Positions 56,671 to 64,000 of a DNA stretch of 64,000 nt are shown in pieces. Origin of the DNA: Nocardioides sp. W7 (lineage in GTDB: Bacteria > Actinomycetota > Actinomycetes > Propionibacteriales > Nocardioidaceae). The notes below the pieces were generated by a model, which was given only the letters and a program-made list of their open reading frames with translations, did no database searches and had not been told where the DNA came from. Position 1 is the first letter of the stretch. Every line of letters starts with the position of its first letter. Position numbers and translations under genes: made by a program. The DNA lies in assembly GCF_022919075.1 (NCBI RefSeq), contig NZ_CP095078.1, positions 4,278,001 to 4,342,000 on the forward strand. The letters run 5' to 3'.

Positions 56671-57663
56671 CTAGGAGCGGTCGATCATCGCCTGCATCGC
56701 CTCGTTGTAGCGCTCACCCTGCACGACGATGGCCGCGCTGGCCTGCTGGATCTCGTCGAGGTCGGCCGCGGTCAGCTCCAGCTCGGCCGCGCCGATGTTC
56801 TCCTCCAGCCGGGAGGTACGACGGGTGCCCGGGATCGGCACGATCCACGGCCGCTGGGCCAGCAGCCAGGCGAGCGCGACCTGGCCGGGCGTGGCGTCGT
56901 ACCGCCCGGCGATCCGGGCGAGCAGGTCGACCACGGCCTGGTTGGCTGCCAGGGCCTCGGCCTGGAAGCGCGGGATGGAGCGGCGGATGTCGTTCTCGGC
57001 GAAGCTGGTGCTGGCGTCGATCTTGCCAGTGAGGAAGCCGCGACCCAGCGGGCTGAACGGGACGAACCCGATGCCGAGCTCCTCGAGCGTCGGCAGCACC
57101 GACTCCTCGGGCTCGCGCCAGAACAGCGAGTACTCGCTCTGCAGCGCCGTCACCGGCTGGACGGCGTGTGCGCGACGGATCGTCCCCGCGCCCGCCTCGG
57201 AGAGCCCGAAGTGGCGCACCTTGCCGGCCTCGATCAGCTCGCCGACGGCGCCCGCGACCTCCTCGATCGGGACGTCCGGGTCGACCCGGTGCTGGTAGAG
57301 GAGGTCGATGGCCTCGCCGCCGAGTCGGCGCAGCGACGCGTCGGCCACCTCCCTGATGTGCTCGGGCCGACTGGAGAGGCCGGTCTGGTTGCCGTCGGCG
57401 TCGAAGGCGAAGCCGAACTTGGTGGCGACCACGACCTCGTCGCGGACCGGCGCCAGGGCCGCACCGAGCAGCTCCTCGTTGACCCAGGGACCGTAGACCT
57501 CGGCGGTGTCGAAGAAGGTCACGCCGAGCTCGACGGCGTCGCGGATCACCCGGACCATCTCGTCGTGGTCGCCGGCCGGGCCGAGCCCGTGGCTCATGCC
57601 CATGCAGCCGAGGCCGAGGGCCGAAACCTCCAGCCCGGGGGTGCCGAGGGTGCGCTTCTCCAT
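56671..57663 (-). CDS. Aldo/keto reductase
   Basis: 330 aa, start MEKRTLGTPGLEVSALGLG. AKR catalytic tetrad recognisable: Asp in FFDTAEVYG and Tyr in the same segment, Lys in VATKFG and His in LYQHRVD. NADPH-site residues lie in IPGTRRTSRLEENIGA. Closest in style to the YajO/AKR11-13 group acting on general aldehydes and ketones. Monocistronic, with promoter DNA shared with the divergent DUF1906 gene. Physiological substrate unknown. Confidence 0.88.
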   Translation of the reverse strand: MEKRTLGTPGLEVSALGLGCMGMSHGLGPAGDHDEMVRVIRDAVELGVTFFDTAEVYGPWVNEELLGAALAPVRDEVVVATKFGFAFDADGNQTGLSSRPEHIREVADASLRRLGGEAIDLLYQHRVDPDVPIEEVAGAVGELIEAGKVRHFGLSEAGAGTIRRAHAVQPVTALQSEYSLFWREPEESVLPTLEELGIGFVPFSPLGRGFLTGKIDASTSFAENDIRRSIPRFQAEALAANQAVVDLLARIAGRYDATPGQVALAWLLAQRPWIVPIPGTRRTSRLEENIGAAELELTAADLDEIQQASAAIVVQGERYNEAMQAMIDRS

Positions 57664-57793
57664 GCTGCTCTCCTTCAGGTGGTCGTCCCTGCCGACCGTA
57701 CTGGCGCGGCGCCGATCCGAACCCGGGTGTCCGCGGGTTCGGTTAGCCTCACCGGACGCCCTCGCCCGTCTCGGGCGCGACGAGAGGAACCCG

Positions 57794-59116
57794 ATGCCCC
57801 ACGTGCTGACCCGCCTGGCCGTCCTCGCGAGCGCCGCGGCGCTCTCGCTCGCGACGCTGAGCGTCCCCACCGCCCAGGCCACGGACCAGGCAGCGGCTCC
57901 TCGCGCCGGGTCGACCGTCCAGGTCCCGGGCTCGTTCACCGGCTACGGGTTCGACGCCTGCTCGGCCCCCTCCCAGCAGGTGATGGACGCGTGGCGGGTG
58001 GCGTCGCCGTACTCCGCGGTCGGCATCTACATCAGCGGCAGCCTCCGGACCTGCCCCCAGGACCAGCTGACCGCCGACTGGGTGCGCACCCAGGCCCGCC
58101 GCGGCTGGCACCTGCTGCCGATCCACGTCGGACCACAGGCCAGCTGCGCGAAGAAGGAGTACGCCCTCGAGATGTCCCTGGACCGTGCGACGGCCGGGGC
58201 CCAGGGCCGCGCCGAGGCCCGGAGCGCCGTCGCGGCCGCCCGGTCGCTGGCGATCCGCAGGGGCAGCATCCTCTACTACGACCTCGAGGACTACGACCTC
58301 GCGCCGGACGACTGCCGGCAGGCGGCGCTGTCGTTCCTCTCGGGTTGGACCAAGCAGCTGCACGCCCAGGGCTTCGACTCCGGCGTCTACTCCAGCATCG
58401 GCGCCGCGATCACCTCGCTCGACCTCGCCGACCGGGTCTCGCCCGGCTCGTACGCCATGCCCGACGACATCTGGTTCGCCTGGGAGAACGGCCGCGCCAA
58501 CACCCGCACCGACCACCGGGTGCAGGGCAAGCGGTGGGACCGGCACGCGCGGATCCACCAGTACGAGCTCGACACCGTCAAGACGTACGCCGGCACCTCG
58601 ATGCAGATCGACCTGAACTGGGTCGACGTCGGCCGCGGCTCGGTCGGCTCCCCCACCCGGCGGATGTGCCCGGGCGTCGACGTCGACCTGCGCCGCTACC
58701 CCACCCTGCGCAAGGGCTCGCGCGGCGCCGCGGTCAAGGCCGCGCAGTGCCAGCTGCGCAAGCAGCGCTTCACCCGGGCCAGGCCCAGCGGCCGCTACGA
58801 CGCCGGCACCGTGAAGGCGGTCCGCAAGGCGCAGCGCAGGCTCGACGTGCGGGTGACCGGCCGGCTGGACCGCAGGACCTGGGTGGCGCTGCTCTCGCGC
58901 GGCTCCCGCCCGCTGCTGAAGGTCGGCTCGACCGGAGACCCGGTCCGCCGGACGCAGCGCGCCCTCGGCGCCGCACTCGGCATCCGAGTCCGGGTCGACG
59001 GCCTGATGAGCCCGCGGACCAGCAAGGCAGTCGCCCGGTTCCAGAAGCGCGAGCGGCTCACCCGGACCGGCAACGTCACGACCGAGACCTGGCAGCGGCT
59101 CCAGGCCGGCGGCTGA
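57794..59116 (+). CDS. Secreted DUF1906 (glycoside-hydrolase-like) protein with two peptidoglycan-binding domains
   Basis: 440 aa with signal peptide (about 1-29, ending AQATDQA). Residues about 45-270 form a DUF1906 TIM barrel: GFDACSAPSQQVMDAW, GIYISGSLRTC, ILYYDLEDYD with candidate catalytic acids and QIDLNWVD. Two PG_binding_1 repeats follow (about 295-360 and 372-438), with LRKGSRGAAVKAAQCQL and LKVGSTGDPVRRTQRAL. Related to Rv2525c-like and cell-wall-associated hydrolases. Expected at the cell wall; enzymatic activity not certain. Confidence 0.88.
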   Translation: MPHVLTRLAVLASAAALSLATLSVPTAQATDQAAAPRAGSTVQVPGSFTGYGFDACSAPSQQVMDAWRVASPYSAVGIYISGSLRTCPQDQLTADWVRTQARRGWHLLPIHVGPQASCAKKEYALEMSLDRATAGAQGRAEARSAVAAARSLAIRRGSILYYDLEDYDLAPDDCRQAALSFLSGWTKQLHAQGFDSGVYSSIGAAITSLDLADRVSPGSYAMPDDIWFAWENGRANTRTDHRVQGKRWDRHARIHQYELDTVKTYAGTSMQIDLNWVDVGRGSVGSPTRRMCPGVDVDLRRYPTLRKGSRGAAVKAAQCQLRKQRFTRARPSGRYDAGTVKAVRKAQRRLDVRVTGRLDRRTWVALLSRGSRPLLKVGSTGDPVRRTQRALGAALGIRVRVDGLMSPRTSKAVARFQKRERLTRTGNVTTETWQRLQAGG

Positions 59117-59148
59117 TCGACCGCTGGGGAACTAGTCTGGGCCCGCCC

Positions 59149-60147
59149 ATGCAGACCCCACCGCCGCGCGCCCGCCGCCTGCTCCTCGCCGTCGACGCGC
59201 CCTCGCTGCTGCACCGCAACCACCACGCCCGCGCGCACACCGACCTGCGCGACCGGACCGGCCGGCCGGCGTGGGCACTGCACGGGATGCTGCGCCAGAT
59301 CCTGGAGGCGATCGACCAGTTCGCACCCGACGCCCTGCTGTTCGGGCTGGACGACCGGACGACGTCAATGCGCGAGGGCCTCTACCCCGGCTACAAGGCG
59401 GGCCGCGCCGTCAAGGACGCGACCCTGGTCGAGCAGCTCGAGCGCGCCGCCTCCCTGCTCGACGCGCTGGGCTTCCGCACGGTGACCCCGCCCGGTCTCG
59501 AGGCCGACGACGTCAACGCCTCGGCGGCCACCTGGGCGAGTCGAGAGGGCTGGGACTGCGTGATCGTGACCTCCGACCGCGACTCGTTCGCCAACATCAG
59601 CGCGCACACCCGGGTGCTGCGCCTCATCGACGGCGGGATCAGCGGCTCCCCGCTGCTGGACGAGCGGCGGCTGCGGGCGCTGTACGGCGTCGACGCGGCC
59701 CGCTACCTGGAGTTCGCCGCGCTCCGCGGCGACGCCAGCGACAATCTGCCCGGAGTCGCCGGCATCGGCGAGAAGACGGCGCCGGTGCTGCTGGACCTGA
59801 TGGGCTCCATGCGGGCCGTGTGGTCCGACATCGAGCACTGCGGCGGCGAGAACCTGGTGGCCACCGTCGACTCGTGGTGCCTGGAGACCGGCGCCCGCCG
59901 AATGGGCGCCACCCTGCTGAAGCGGCTGACCGCACCCGGGGCTCGGGAACGCTACGACTTCAACATCTCGATCATGGCCGGGCAGACCGACCTCGAGCTG
60001 GGGCTGACCCCCGACGTACCCGGCTCCCCCGGTCTGCTCCCCCTCGACCGGGTGCGGGTCTCGCGCGTCGTCGACTTCCTGGGCGTCGGCGCGACCACCG
60101 ACCTGGCCCTCCGGGTGCTGACCGAGCCGCCCGCGTCCGAGGGCTGA
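59149..60147 (+). CDS. 5'-3' exonuclease (DNA polymerase I N-terminal type)
   Basis: 332 aa. FEN/PIN-like nuclease: LLLAVDAPSLLHRNHHAR near residue 11, FGLDDRTTSMREGLYPGYKAGR, LEADDVNASAA, VTSDRDSFANI with metal-binding acids, and the helix-hairpin-helix RGDASDNLPGVAGIGEKTA. No polymerase domain, so a stand-alone nuclease of the ExoIX/Pol-I family. Likely removes 5' flaps or RNA primers. Confidence 0.88.
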   Translation: MQTPPPRARRLLLAVDAPSLLHRNHHARAHTDLRDRTGRPAWALHGMLRQILEAIDQFAPDALLFGLDDRTTSMREGLYPGYKAGRAVKDATLVEQLERAASLLDALGFRTVTPPGLEADDVNASAATWASREGWDCVIVTSDRDSFANISAHTRVLRLIDGGISGSPLLDERRLRALYGVDAARYLEFAALRGDASDNLPGVAGIGEKTAPVLLDLMGSMRAVWSDIEHCGGENLVATVDSWCLETGARRMGATLLKRLTAPGARERYDFNISIMAGQTDLELGLTPDVPGSPGLLPLDRVRVSRVVDFLGVGATTDLALRVLTEPPASEG

Positions 60148-60319
60148 GCGGGCGCCGGCAGGTGTCCGGGCCCAACTTCTCGACCCCGGCCCGACGTATT
60201 CGGGGGAGTTTTCGCCCCTACCGACGGACCGACGCGCTGCGGGCGTGGTCAGAGCACCCCGGGCGGAGTTACGTTGTCAGGGAAGCGGCTCGGGCACTTC
60301 TCGACCGTAAGGAGCACCG

Positions 60320-60706
60320 ATGCTGAACGACAGCGTGGTCACCGCGAACGTTCCGGCTTCCGACCTCGACCGGGCGCGAAGCTTCTACGCCGACATGCTC
60401 GGCCTGACCCCCGCCGACGAGAACCCCGGCGGGCTCGTCTACACCACCAGCGGCGGGACGACGTTCTTCCTCTACCAGACGGAGTACGCCGGACAGGCCG
60501 GCCACACCATCGCGCAGTGGCATGTCGGCAACGTCGCCGACGAGGTGCGTGAGCTGAAGGCCAAGGGCCTCACGTTCGAGCACTACGACCTGCCCGGCGC
60601 CACGTGGGACGGCGACGTCGCCTCCATGGAGGGGATGGGCAGCGCCGCCTGGTTCAAGGACAGCGAGGGCAACATCATGTGTCTCGACGACGCGACGACG
60701 GGCTGA
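60320..60706 (+). CDS. VOC/glyoxalase-fold protein
   Basis: 128 aa single vicinal-oxygen-chelate domain: ASDLDRARSFYADMLGLTP near residue 14 and AAWFKDSEGNIMCLDD at the C-terminus. ATG preceded by AAGGAG. Such proteins are varied (lyases, dioxygenases, binding proteins) and the function cannot be predicted here. Preceding 170 bp contain only a promoter-type region. Confidence 0.8.
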   Translation: MLNDSVVTANVPASDLDRARSFYADMLGLTPADENPGGLVYTTSGGTTFFLYQTEYAGQAGHTIAQWHVGNVADEVRELKAKGLTFEHYDLPGATWDGDVASMEGMGSAAWFKDSEGNIMCLDDATTG

Positions 60707-60845
60707 GCGAACCCGCCGAGTCCCAACGGGCGGCCTCCACGAGGGACCGCTCCCGCGAACGCGCCCGGTCCCGCCCCGTCAGGGACGGGGGATCTCGATC
60801 GGGGCCATGTCGCCACCTTCCCATCCGCTCTGGTGAGGTGTCCCC

Positions 60846-61196
60846 ATGGAGATCTGGGTCAATCCCGCCTGCTCGAAGTGCCGGGCCGCGACGAAGGCGC
60901 TCGACGAGGCCGGGGTCGAGTACACCGTGCGCCGCTACCTCGACCAGCCGCCGACCCTCGCCGAGCTCGAGGACGTGCTGGCCCGCCTCGGCCTCGAGCC
61001 GTGGCACATCACCCGCACCGGCGAGCCCGAGGCCGCTGCCGTCCGGGGGCTCGCCCGCACCCCGGAGGACCGTGGCGCGTGGCTGCAGGCACTGGTCGAC
61101 CATCCACGACTGATCCAGCGACCGATCATCACCGCCGACGACGGCACCGCCGTGGTCGGTCGCGACCCGGAGGCGCTGGCGAGGCTGCTGCGCTGA
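60846..61196 (+). CDS. ArsC-family thioredoxin-fold protein
   Basis: 116 aa, ArsC/Spx family. N-terminal NPACSKCRAATKAL with Cys9 and Cys12 (a CxxC, where classic glutaredoxin-type arsenate reductases have a single Cys), and the family LIQRPIITADDG near residue 91. No other arsenic genes nearby. It may be a thiol-disulphide reductase rather than an arsenate reductase. Confidence 0.82.
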   Translation: MEIWVNPACSKCRAATKALDEAGVEYTVRRYLDQPPTLAELEDVLARLGLEPWHITRTGEPEAAAVRGLARTPEDRGAWLQALVDHPRLIQRPIITADDGTAVVGRDPEALARLLR

Positions 61197-61217
61197 TCGA
61201 GGCGCAGCGAGCCCTAT

Positions 61218-62108
61218 TCACAGAGCCCGGAGCATGGCCGGCGGCAGGCAGGCACGCTGCCGGGCGTCCAGCCCGGCCAGGCACCGACGGACCTGGTCAG
61301 GACGCCAGGGCTCGGGGGTGATCGTGGCGTACGGCCAGCGCGTCATCCAGGTGAAGGTCACCGAGAACCGGTCCCGCGACGTGGGCGGCGCAGCGCGGTG
61401 GAAGATCTGCGCGGTGTCCGGGACACCGGCAGTCCACCGCGGGCCCGTGGCCTGACGCCAGGTGTCTCGGGGCACGGTCGCGGCGAACTGCTCGTCCGCG
61501 ACGAATCCCCCGACGTAGTGCAGGGCTCGCGCGGCAGCTGTCGATGGCGTCCTCGGGACGTAGGTGAAGGGTCCGCCGTCGGAGTCGACGTCGTTGAGCC
61601 ACACGAGGATCTTCAGCATCCGGTGGTCCTCGATGTCGCGGTGCCACTGCCGGGTGTCGACCGTACGACCGTCGCCGCACTCGCGGTGGACCAGCGGCCC
61701 GAAGTAGCGGACCGGTACGCCGAGGTAGTTCTCCACGAGGTCGAGGACCCGGGGCTGCAGCCCCCACTGCCACAGGGCGACGTCCTCGAGCATCTCGTCC
61801 CGACCGAGCAGCACCGAGTGCGACCCGCCGGGCGAGCGCTCCGCCAGGACCCCGCTCAGCTCGAGGAGCAGCGGTTTGAGGGAGTCCACCCCGGGAAGCC
61901 CCATCGCGCCCCACGGGGCGACGACCATGCCGCTCCCCCGCAGCTCGCGGACCAGCCGCTGATGGGCGGCGTCGAGGGTCGGCAGCCGATGGCGATGGGC
62001 ATCGACCCGAGTGGCCCGACTGGCCTCGACATGACTTCGAACGGCCGGGACGCGATGGATCAGCTCACGCTTGGCTCGATTGGCCGCCCGGGCCACGTCC
62101 ACCTTCAT
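61218..62108 (-). CDS. PhyH-type Fe(II)/2-oxoglutarate oxygenase-like protein
   Basis: 296 aa. Probable facial triad His156 and Asp158 (QWHRDIED) with His237 (IFHRAAP) and a nearby Arg for 2-oxoglutarate. WQWGLQPRVLDLVENYLG and TYVPRTPSTAA resemble phytanoyl-CoA dioxygenase-like proteins. The N-terminal 45 residues are basic and helical. No cluster neighbours suggest a substrate. Confidence 0.72.
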   Translation of the reverse strand: MKVDVARAANRAKRELIHRVPAVRSHVEASRATRVDAHRHRLPTLDAAHQRLVRELRGSGMVVAPWGAMGLPGVDSLKPLLLELSGVLAERSPGGSHSVLLGRDEMLEDVALWQWGLQPRVLDLVENYLGVPVRYFGPLVHRECGDGRTVDTRQWHRDIEDHRMLKILVWLNDVDSDGGPFTYVPRTPSTAAARALHYVGGFVADEQFAATVPRDTWRQATGPRWTAGVPDTAQIFHRAAPPTSRDRFSVTFTWMTRWPYATITPEPWRPDQVRRCLAGLDARQRACLPPAMLRAL

Positions 62109-62241
62109 GCCATACCTCCGAGAGAGCGCGCCGATTCATGACGCTAGGTATACGGTCACCTGAAAGTTGACGCCGCTCTCGTCGGGGTATCGGCCTCGAA
62201 CCGCAGATCCTCCCCAAATGTGGTGAAATCCTGCTCGTCGT

Positions 62242-63489
62242 TCAGACCAGGAGGTTCGCCTGGATCTTCCTGATCGTCTTGACGTCCAGGCCGAGGCCCT
62301 TGACCAGGAAGCGGTCGAAGCTGCCGTACGCCTCATCGATGGCGCGGAACATGCCGGCCAGGTTGTCGCCGTCCTGCTCCAGCAGCGGCTGGAGGATCCG
62401 GCGGTCCACCCCGATGCCCTCGAGACGCGTGTACGTCGCCTCGTTGGAGGACCGGCGATAGACGTTGGACAGCTCGTAGTCGGCCATGGCGTTGCGCTCG
62501 GAGACGCCGAGCAGACGCTGCACGATGGCGGCGAACGCACCCGTGCGGTCCTTGCCCGCGGTGCAGTTGAAGATCAGCGGTGCCCCCTCGTCCTGGGCCA
62601 GCACCCGCAGGATCTGAGCGAAGCCATCCCGACCGGCCTGGCTGAGCACGAGGTCGACCAGACCGTCCCGCGCGATCTCCTCGGCCTTGCCGTCGCCCAG
62701 GAGGTCCTGGACGACCTGGGGGTCACCGCTGCGAAGTGCCCCTTGGATGGCGATGGACAGCGCATCGGTCGCCGCGTCGAGCAGGACCACCGAGTGCTGG
62801 GTGAGCGAGCCGGGGTATCGGTTCGCGCCGTTCTTGGCCACTTCGGACTCGGCGCGGAAGTCGGCAGAGTGCTGCAGCCCCAGCTTCGCCAGGATCGCCT
62901 GGTCGCGGACGGTCGGAGCCGTCACCGCCTCGCTGCGAAAGAGCAGCCCCCAGCGAATCGACCGGCCGTCGACGGTCTTGAGCCCGCCGAGATCGCGCGC
63001 GTTGCTGACGCTGTCCAGACCGAGGCCGCGGGTCGCTGCGATGACTCCCCGGACGTCCTTGGTCCTCCTGATCACCTTCGTCTTGCCGTTCTTGCGAACC
63101 CTCTTGGTCACCCGGGCTGCCTTCGCCGCCTCGGGTGAGGCGATCTCGAAGTACCAGCGCGCACCGTCGTCCAGACCCTTGACGCTGAGCGAGCCCCACT
63201 TGCTCGTGCCGACGAGCTTGCCGCTCCTGGACGGGTTGCGAGCCTTGGTGCTGGCGTAGACGCGGTGCCTGCCTGCGCCGTCCCAGGTGATCGCGTAGCT
63301 GCCACTGGCCGTGCGAACGACTTCGATCTCCTTCGGCGCCGCCTTCTGCGCCGCCTTTGCGACTGCGGAGGAGGTGACCGCCTGCCGAGTCAGCGGATCC
63401 GGTGCCGCCGCCGCCGACGCAGGCAGTCCCACGGCGAGGGTGGACAGGGCAGCGACCGTGCTCGTGACGATGACTCCGAGCTTCTTCAT
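62242..63489 (-). CDS. Secreted tyrosine-phosphatase-like protein
   Basis: 415 aa with signal peptide (MKKLGVIVTSTVAALSTLAV, cleavage near ASA). Residues about 45-125 are a basic fibronectin-like or linker region. From about 150 a Y_phosphatase3-type domain follows: SNARDLGGLKTVDGRSIRWG, LLFRSEA, and P-loop Cys309-Arg315 in NCTAGKDRTGAF. This signature fits secreted protein tyrosine or phosphoinositide phosphatases such as MptpB. Target unknown. Confidence 0.85.
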   Translation of the reverse strand: MKKLGVIVTSTVAALSTLAVGLPASAAAAPDPLTRQAVTSSAVAKAAQKAAPKEIEVVRTASGSYAITWDGAGRHRVYASTKARNPSRSGKLVGTSKWGSLSVKGLDDGARWYFEIASPEAAKAARVTKRVRKNGKTKVIRRTKDVRGVIAATRGLGLDSVSNARDLGGLKTVDGRSIRWGLLFRSEAVTAPTVRDQAILAKLGLQHSADFRAESEVAKNGANRYPGSLTQHSVVLLDAATDALSIAIQGALRSGDPQVVQDLLGDGKAEEIARDGLVDLVLSQAGRDGFAQILRVLAQDEGAPLIFNCTAGKDRTGAFAAIVQRLLGVSERNAMADYELSNVYRRSSNEATYTRLEGIGVDRRILQPLLEQDGDNLAGMFRAIDEAYGSFDRFLVKGLGLDVKTIRKIQANLLV

Positions 63490-63843
63490 GACGTTCCTTC
63501 CGGTGCGGACCTCAGTGAGGCCAGTCACGCCACGTTAGGGACGCGCGGTGCGCGACTCGGGCAACGGTCTTGCTCAGCGGAAACGAGTGAGTGCGGGTCA
63601 TTGAGTGGACACTTGCGGGCCGGCTGGCGGTCATGCCGAGACGGCGCGTCGCCAGTGACGCACCCCCTCCAGAAGTACGACGTGGCGGCGACGGTGCGTT
63701 TCCCTGGACAGTCAACGCCCCTGGGTAAGAGTCCCCGGGAGTGGTGGGGTTTGAGGGACCAGCGGCGGGGCGTCAGCACGTAGACGGCCATCGGCGGGAT
63801 CTTCGGTGTGTACGGCCAAGCACTCACCGAAAGAGGTCCACCG
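63490..63843. other. Intergenic region before the IS256-family element
   Basis: 354 bp with no gene I can support. The promoter of the phosphatase gene lies at the left and the left end of an insertion sequence is expected at the right, but without the other end I could not define the terminal inverted repeat or target duplication. Confidence 0.4.
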
Positions 63844-64000
63844 ATGGCCTTGCCCCAGTCTGCCCTGTCCGAACTCCTCGACGCGTTCCGTGCCGGTGAT
63901 GGCGTCGACCTGATCCGTGATTCGGTCCGGGTCGCGTTGCAGGAGCTGATCGAGCTCGAGGCGATCGAACGCGTCGGCGCCGCACCCTATGAGCGCACCG
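63844..64000 (+). mobile_element. IS256-family transposase, 5' end (cut by window)
   Basis: 52 codons from ATG: MALPQSALSELLDAF, VRVALQELIELEAIERVGA and APYERT. This is the N-terminal region of IS256/mutator-type transposases, normally about 400 aa, before the DDE catalytic domain. AAGAGG lies upstream of the ATG. Only the start of the element is visible, so intactness cannot be judged. Confidence 0.75.

Noticed and set aside
60846..61196. Arsenate-resistance locus
   Set aside because: The ArsC-like protein stands alone, with no arsR, acr3 or arsB, and has a CxxC motif more like a redox protein.

Overview
The window is high-GC, actinobacterial DNA. Its gene content and protein features fit a Nocardioides/Pimelobacter-type steroid degrader; the genus is inferred from gene resemblance, not measured. 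Roughly the first 47 kb is one steroid-catabolism locus. The remaining 17 kb holds unrelated housekeeping and accessory genes and ends in a truncated IS256-family transposase.

Layout of the steroid locus. 1-3623 (minus): chsE2-chsH2-chsE1-chsH1, for the last beta-oxidation cycle of the sterol side chain. 3822-10873 (minus): a Liv-type ABC importer (lipoprotein, fused permease, two ATPases), a small membrane protein and an amidase. 11264-13953 (plus): an acyl-CoA synthetase and an HSL-type esterase. 14063-16359: a KstR-like TetR regulator divergent from a KstD-like flavoprotein. 16382-21257 (minus): fadA5-, fadE34- and hsd4B-like genes plus a hotdog thioesterase, divergent from an hsd4A-like SDR (21414-22337). 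23881-28457 (minus): hsaA, hsaC, a 39-codon flavoprotein remnant and three SDRs, one of them close to 3-alpha-hydroxysteroid dehydrogenase. 28575-32126 (minus): hsaD-kstD-kshB. 32256-38851: hsaB (plus), an IclR regulator (minus), kshA with two coupled genes (plus), then a plus-strand operon of LLM oxidoreductase, two SnoaL-fold proteins and an SDR. 38936-41741 (minus): fadA6- and fadD17-like genes. 41907-44709 (plus): hsaE-hsaG-hsaF. 44783-46915 (minus): a BaiCD/BaiH-like Old Yellow Enzyme with an FeS site.

Together these encode delta-1-dehydrogenation (KstD), 9-alpha-hydroxylation (KshAB), cleavage of the aromatised A ring (HsaAB, HsaC, HsaD), breakdown of the C5 product (HsaEFG) and much of side-chain beta-oxidation. 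Ltp2, the sterol C26 hydroxylase, Mce4 and the C/D-ring genes are not in the window.

The most notable regulatory finding is a 15-bp palindrome with consensus near TCCCGGTSACCGGGA. It recurs upstream of almost every steroid transcription unit. At twelve promoters its centre lies 43 or 44 bp upstream of the last base of a -10-like hexamer (mostly TACCGT or TAGCGT). That spacing suggests an activator bound near -50. Four of these promoters appear leaderless. The chsE2 and liv-amidase operons carry the same element, which ties the transporter and the amidase to steroid use.

The right flank carries a secreted M1 metallopeptidase with a large inserted domain, pobA, a jetABC (Wadjet/MksBEF-like) operon with no jetD nuclease, an aldo/keto reductase, a secreted DUF1906 protein with peptidoglycan-binding repeats, a Pol I-like 5'-3' exonuclease, a VOC protein, an ArsC-like protein, a PhyH-type oxygenase and a secreted tyrosine-phosphatase-like protein. 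No rRNA, tRNA or CRISPR array was seen.
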